DNA of 64,000 nucleotides from Sacculina carcini. Lineage: Eukaryota; Arthropoda; Thecostraca; Sacculinidae. How positions within the stretch are numbered: position 1 is the stretch's first letter; each line of letters opens with the position of its first letter. Positions 61,345 through 64,000 of the stretch are shown in pieces. Both the position numbers and the translations under genes were made by a program. A model generated the notes under the pieces. The model had not been told where the DNA came from, did no database searches, and saw only the letters and a program-made list of their open reading frames with translations. The stretch lies in the NCBI GenBank assembly GCA_916048095.2, contig OU696576.1, forward strand, positions 6,119,664-6,183,663, read 5' to 3'.

Positions 61345-63520
61345 TTTTATATTTCATAAAATGTATCATCAATATATCACATATTACCTATCTCAATATC
61401 TATAACATATCTTTTCATAACATTATTTCATTTATATCTTTATTTAACATTTTCATCTGATAACATGTAAATAGGAAAACTTTCAATTTATAAGGTTGTA
61501 AAATTCAAGCCCCATAAATCAGGTTACACAGAGCTCAAAGTTATTAGTACCACAAAAACATTGAAAATCGACCGATTCATCTTCAGAGCGGGTCAGAACA
61601 GAACAGTCGACACATTCACGATATTTCCAGCATATGTAAAATTGCAACTATAAGTCATCAAAAGAAAAGGAGCAAATTAAAGCAAAGTACATGACATTTA
61701 CGCAATAAATAATCGAAAGATACTCACATTCTTCAAGGTCGAAGTACAGTAGCAAACAACAACACCAGAACACAGAAGCAGCAAGACTGAATCGGAAAGC
61801 CAGTTTAAATACCCATGACGCATGAAAGTGTGGCGCTTTTGTGACAAGCTTAATAGAGGAATTGACACATGTCATATTCAAAATGGGAGTATTTTGCATA
61901 ATGTATGTGTAATTTTATATTTCGAAATATTCAGACTGATATAACTATCATGCTGAACATAAAAATTATTAACTCTAAACTGAAATCAGACACCACCGAG
62001 GCGAACAGCGGCGCATTTGAAAATGTTTCGTTCCTGCCAAATATTTCAGAAAATCAGCAACATAAGTCGCTTGTCTGCAAATATCTGTGCCCTGTTCACC
62101 GGAGCAATAAATATTTCAAGATATACTACCTAAGGTAATATAATTTATTATTCTTACACTACATTACGCGGGCTCAGTCGTTTTATACCTTAATGTACGT
62201 AACCTTACGTAGAGACTGTGACGACACCAAAATGTTGCGTTGTCGAACGTTGATCTTCGTCGCTCGGCTGATCGTGATGTTTTTTGAGTTCCTCTTATTT
62301 TTGTGTTCTGCGATTACAAGTAATAGTCACCCAGTCGAAGTTCAATTGTGTATTTGCAACAACCAGTCAACTCTACTACCTTAAAGCTACTCCTAAAGCT
62401 CAATCTATAGTCTCCATAGTCTCCCCAGTATATCTAGTCTCCATAGTCTCCCCAGTATCTCTAGTTTCCATAGTATCCCCAGTATCTCTAGTCTCTAGTC
62501 TCCATAGTCTCCCCAGTATTCAGTATCTCAGTATCTAGTATCTAGTAGACTAGCATCCCTAGTCTAGTATGTCTAATATATACATTACCTCTAGTCCCTC
62601 TAATTCATCTCGTCCCTATATCGCTCCAGTCTCTAGTGCCTATCGTTAGTACAACACTGGTGTATATACCCACGACCGCAGGTCGTCCGCTCAATGCGCC
62701 ACAAGTAATGCGAGTTGGCAGCGCGGCTACACAGCCAGTACACAATATATTTCTAAACACGATCTGACAGTACACACGCGTGTTACCATGATCTGCTCAG
62801 CCAAGTCAGACATACAAAAAGATCATAAATTAACTGTCAAGCTACTTCGCACATTGCCTAGCATATCAGACGCAGTGCACTACTGACGCCACCCTACCAC
62901 ATAAATTAGCCTACCGACAGCTGCACAAGCAGGCCGCGAAAAGAACGCGAAAGTAAACTGAGAGAGAAAACTAAGTAAACTGACAGATAGAAAACTGGTC
63001 TGATTATAACTTTGTTCTAGATACTGGACGCAGGTCAATGACCTATATGTCCAGATTGTTCATCAGCAGCTGTACTCCGTCTTCCTGCGTCACTCCAGCG
63101 TTTCGAGAGTACCAGCGGTTCCGAGAAGTCGTAGTTGGTAGTCGTACTGACTTTATATAGGTTGTTTCGCAGGCCAGTGTAAGAGCCAAACTTATTGTTT
63201 CTTTGTTGGTTTCGGTTTCCGGTTTCGTCGGTTTAACCTCCGGTTTCGCTTGGGTGGGGATAACGTCACGGTCTGTACCACGGTAAGCTCATTGCGGACC
63301 ACGTCGGATCACATAGGAGCCAGTTGGGACAGTGGTACGACGAACTTTATAAGACGAGATGAACGTTTAGTGGCTATTCAATTCAATTACATATATTGTA
63401 TATTCGTTGCAATGTGTTTCTATTACAAAGGGAGCGAGTGTTTGTGTTACGATTTTGCGGCAGTAATATAGCTAAGACTGCGCAATTATCCTGTGATGAA
63501 AATCAATCTAAACAACGCTA
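61345..63520. other. Gene-free stretch
   Basis: No supported gene. A degenerate minisatellite lies within (62395-62580). The rest is AT-rich with short frames only. Confidence 0.5.
62395..62580. repeat. Degenerate minisatellite, unit about 26-37 bp
   Basis: Built from CTCCATAGTCTCCCCAGTAT and shorter TCTAGT derivatives. About four recognisable units are followed by decaying CTAGT-rich text. Confidence 0.75.
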
Positions 63521-63524
63521 TCTT

Positions 63525-64000
63525 TGTTGTTGTTGTTGTTGTTGTTCCTCAAGTTGTCTGGCCGAGCAACTTCGAGCTCCTGAGGAAAGACACGGCACCG
63601 ACCGGGTTGTTCCACAGGTCTCTGACTGTATTGATTTTGTGTTGGCGTCTGAGTTGGGTGTGTGCTGTGCAGTGTTCCACGATGTGTGTGATGGTGTGTG
63701 GTGCTGAATTGAAATCTGGACAGGTGTCATCGATTGAGTCATTCGACCTTTTCTGATATGACAGAAGGGCAGGATGATGACCGCATCTCAACCTGGCCAA
63801 ATGCACCTTGTATTCCCTTGTGAGTGTGTTGATTCCTGTATGTTCTGATTTGTGTATGTCCGGTGGGTGTCTTTGTAAGAGTGTATTGTGTTGTAGTGAG
63901 TGTATGGCTTTCCGTGCGATCTCTGTGTGTATGTGTTTCTTGATTGATGTGCGTGGGGGAGCTGGTGGAAGTGATGTGAGAATTTGTCTGTGGTAAAGTG
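63525..64000 (-). mobile_element. 3' end of a non-LTR retrotransposon (LINE), continuing beyond the window
   Basis: On the minus strand the frame runs in from the window edge (EIARKAIHSLQHNTLLQR, HTGINTLTREYKVHLARLR, CGHHPALLSYQKR) and ends at 63549. It includes the C-terminal motif C.DF....HTITHIVEHC. An (AAC)n tail follows within a few bases (63525-63546). The order LARLRCGHHP..L.SY..R and H...HC is typical of LINE ORF2 ends. The tail resembles that of the LINE at 31370-31824, but the coding sequences differ, so these are two families. Confidence 0.82.

Overview
This window is animal (metazoan) nuclear DNA. The evidence is spliced genes with GT-AG introns, three recognisable animal orthologues, long microsatellites, and many non-autonomous transposons carrying clean target-site duplications. 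The species cannot be fixed from sequence alone. A SPAG17 orthologue implies motile 9+2 cilia or flagella. Scattered TTAGG/CCTAA runs and a CsRn1-clade LTR retrotransposon fit an invertebrate. No bacterial operon, CRISPR array, rRNA or tRNA gene was recognised.

Layout. Positions 1-3434 hold the decayed 3' part of a divergent LTR retrotransposon; a shorter relic of the same family, with both LTRs, lies at 58.5-61.3 kb. From 3.4 to 10.2 kb there is no host gene, only MITEs, microsatellites and a tandem repeat of about 395 bp. From 10.4 to 27.2 kb (+) is a 12-exon WWC/KIBRA gene (988 aa in my model) with an 8.7-kb first intron packed with repeats. From 27 to 40 kb is a transposon district: an integrase-only ORF (29.9-31.3 kb), a truncated LINE with target-site duplication, and a young intact CsRn1-type element (4418 bp, identical 157-bp LTRs) nested inside a hAT MITE. 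From 40.5 to 56 kb three host genes lie in tandem on the minus strand: a PH-domain protein, DHRSX (6 exons), and SPAG17 as one uninterrupted ORF of 1935 codons. The right end is intergenic and finishes in the 3' end of a minus-strand LINE.

How the genes relate. The host genes belong to separate processes: Hippo/polarity scaffolding (WWC), dolichol-pathway oxidoreduction (DHRSX) and axonemal central-pair assembly (SPAG17). They show no operon logic. They share an architecture of GC-rich exons in AT-rich DNA, and in the two spliced genes the introns carry GU-rich or (GT)n tracts on the sense strand close to the splice sites.

Most notable: the WWC gene appears to have lost its C2 domain. Conserved motifs that flank C2 in vertebrate WWC proteins lie about 70 residues apart within one exon here. 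Other points of interest are the intronless SPAG17, an intact stand-alone integrase ORF with a strong start context, recursive nesting of hAT MITEs inside TA-flanked MITEs, and GU microsatellites abutting splice sites. No wholly new multi-gene system was found.
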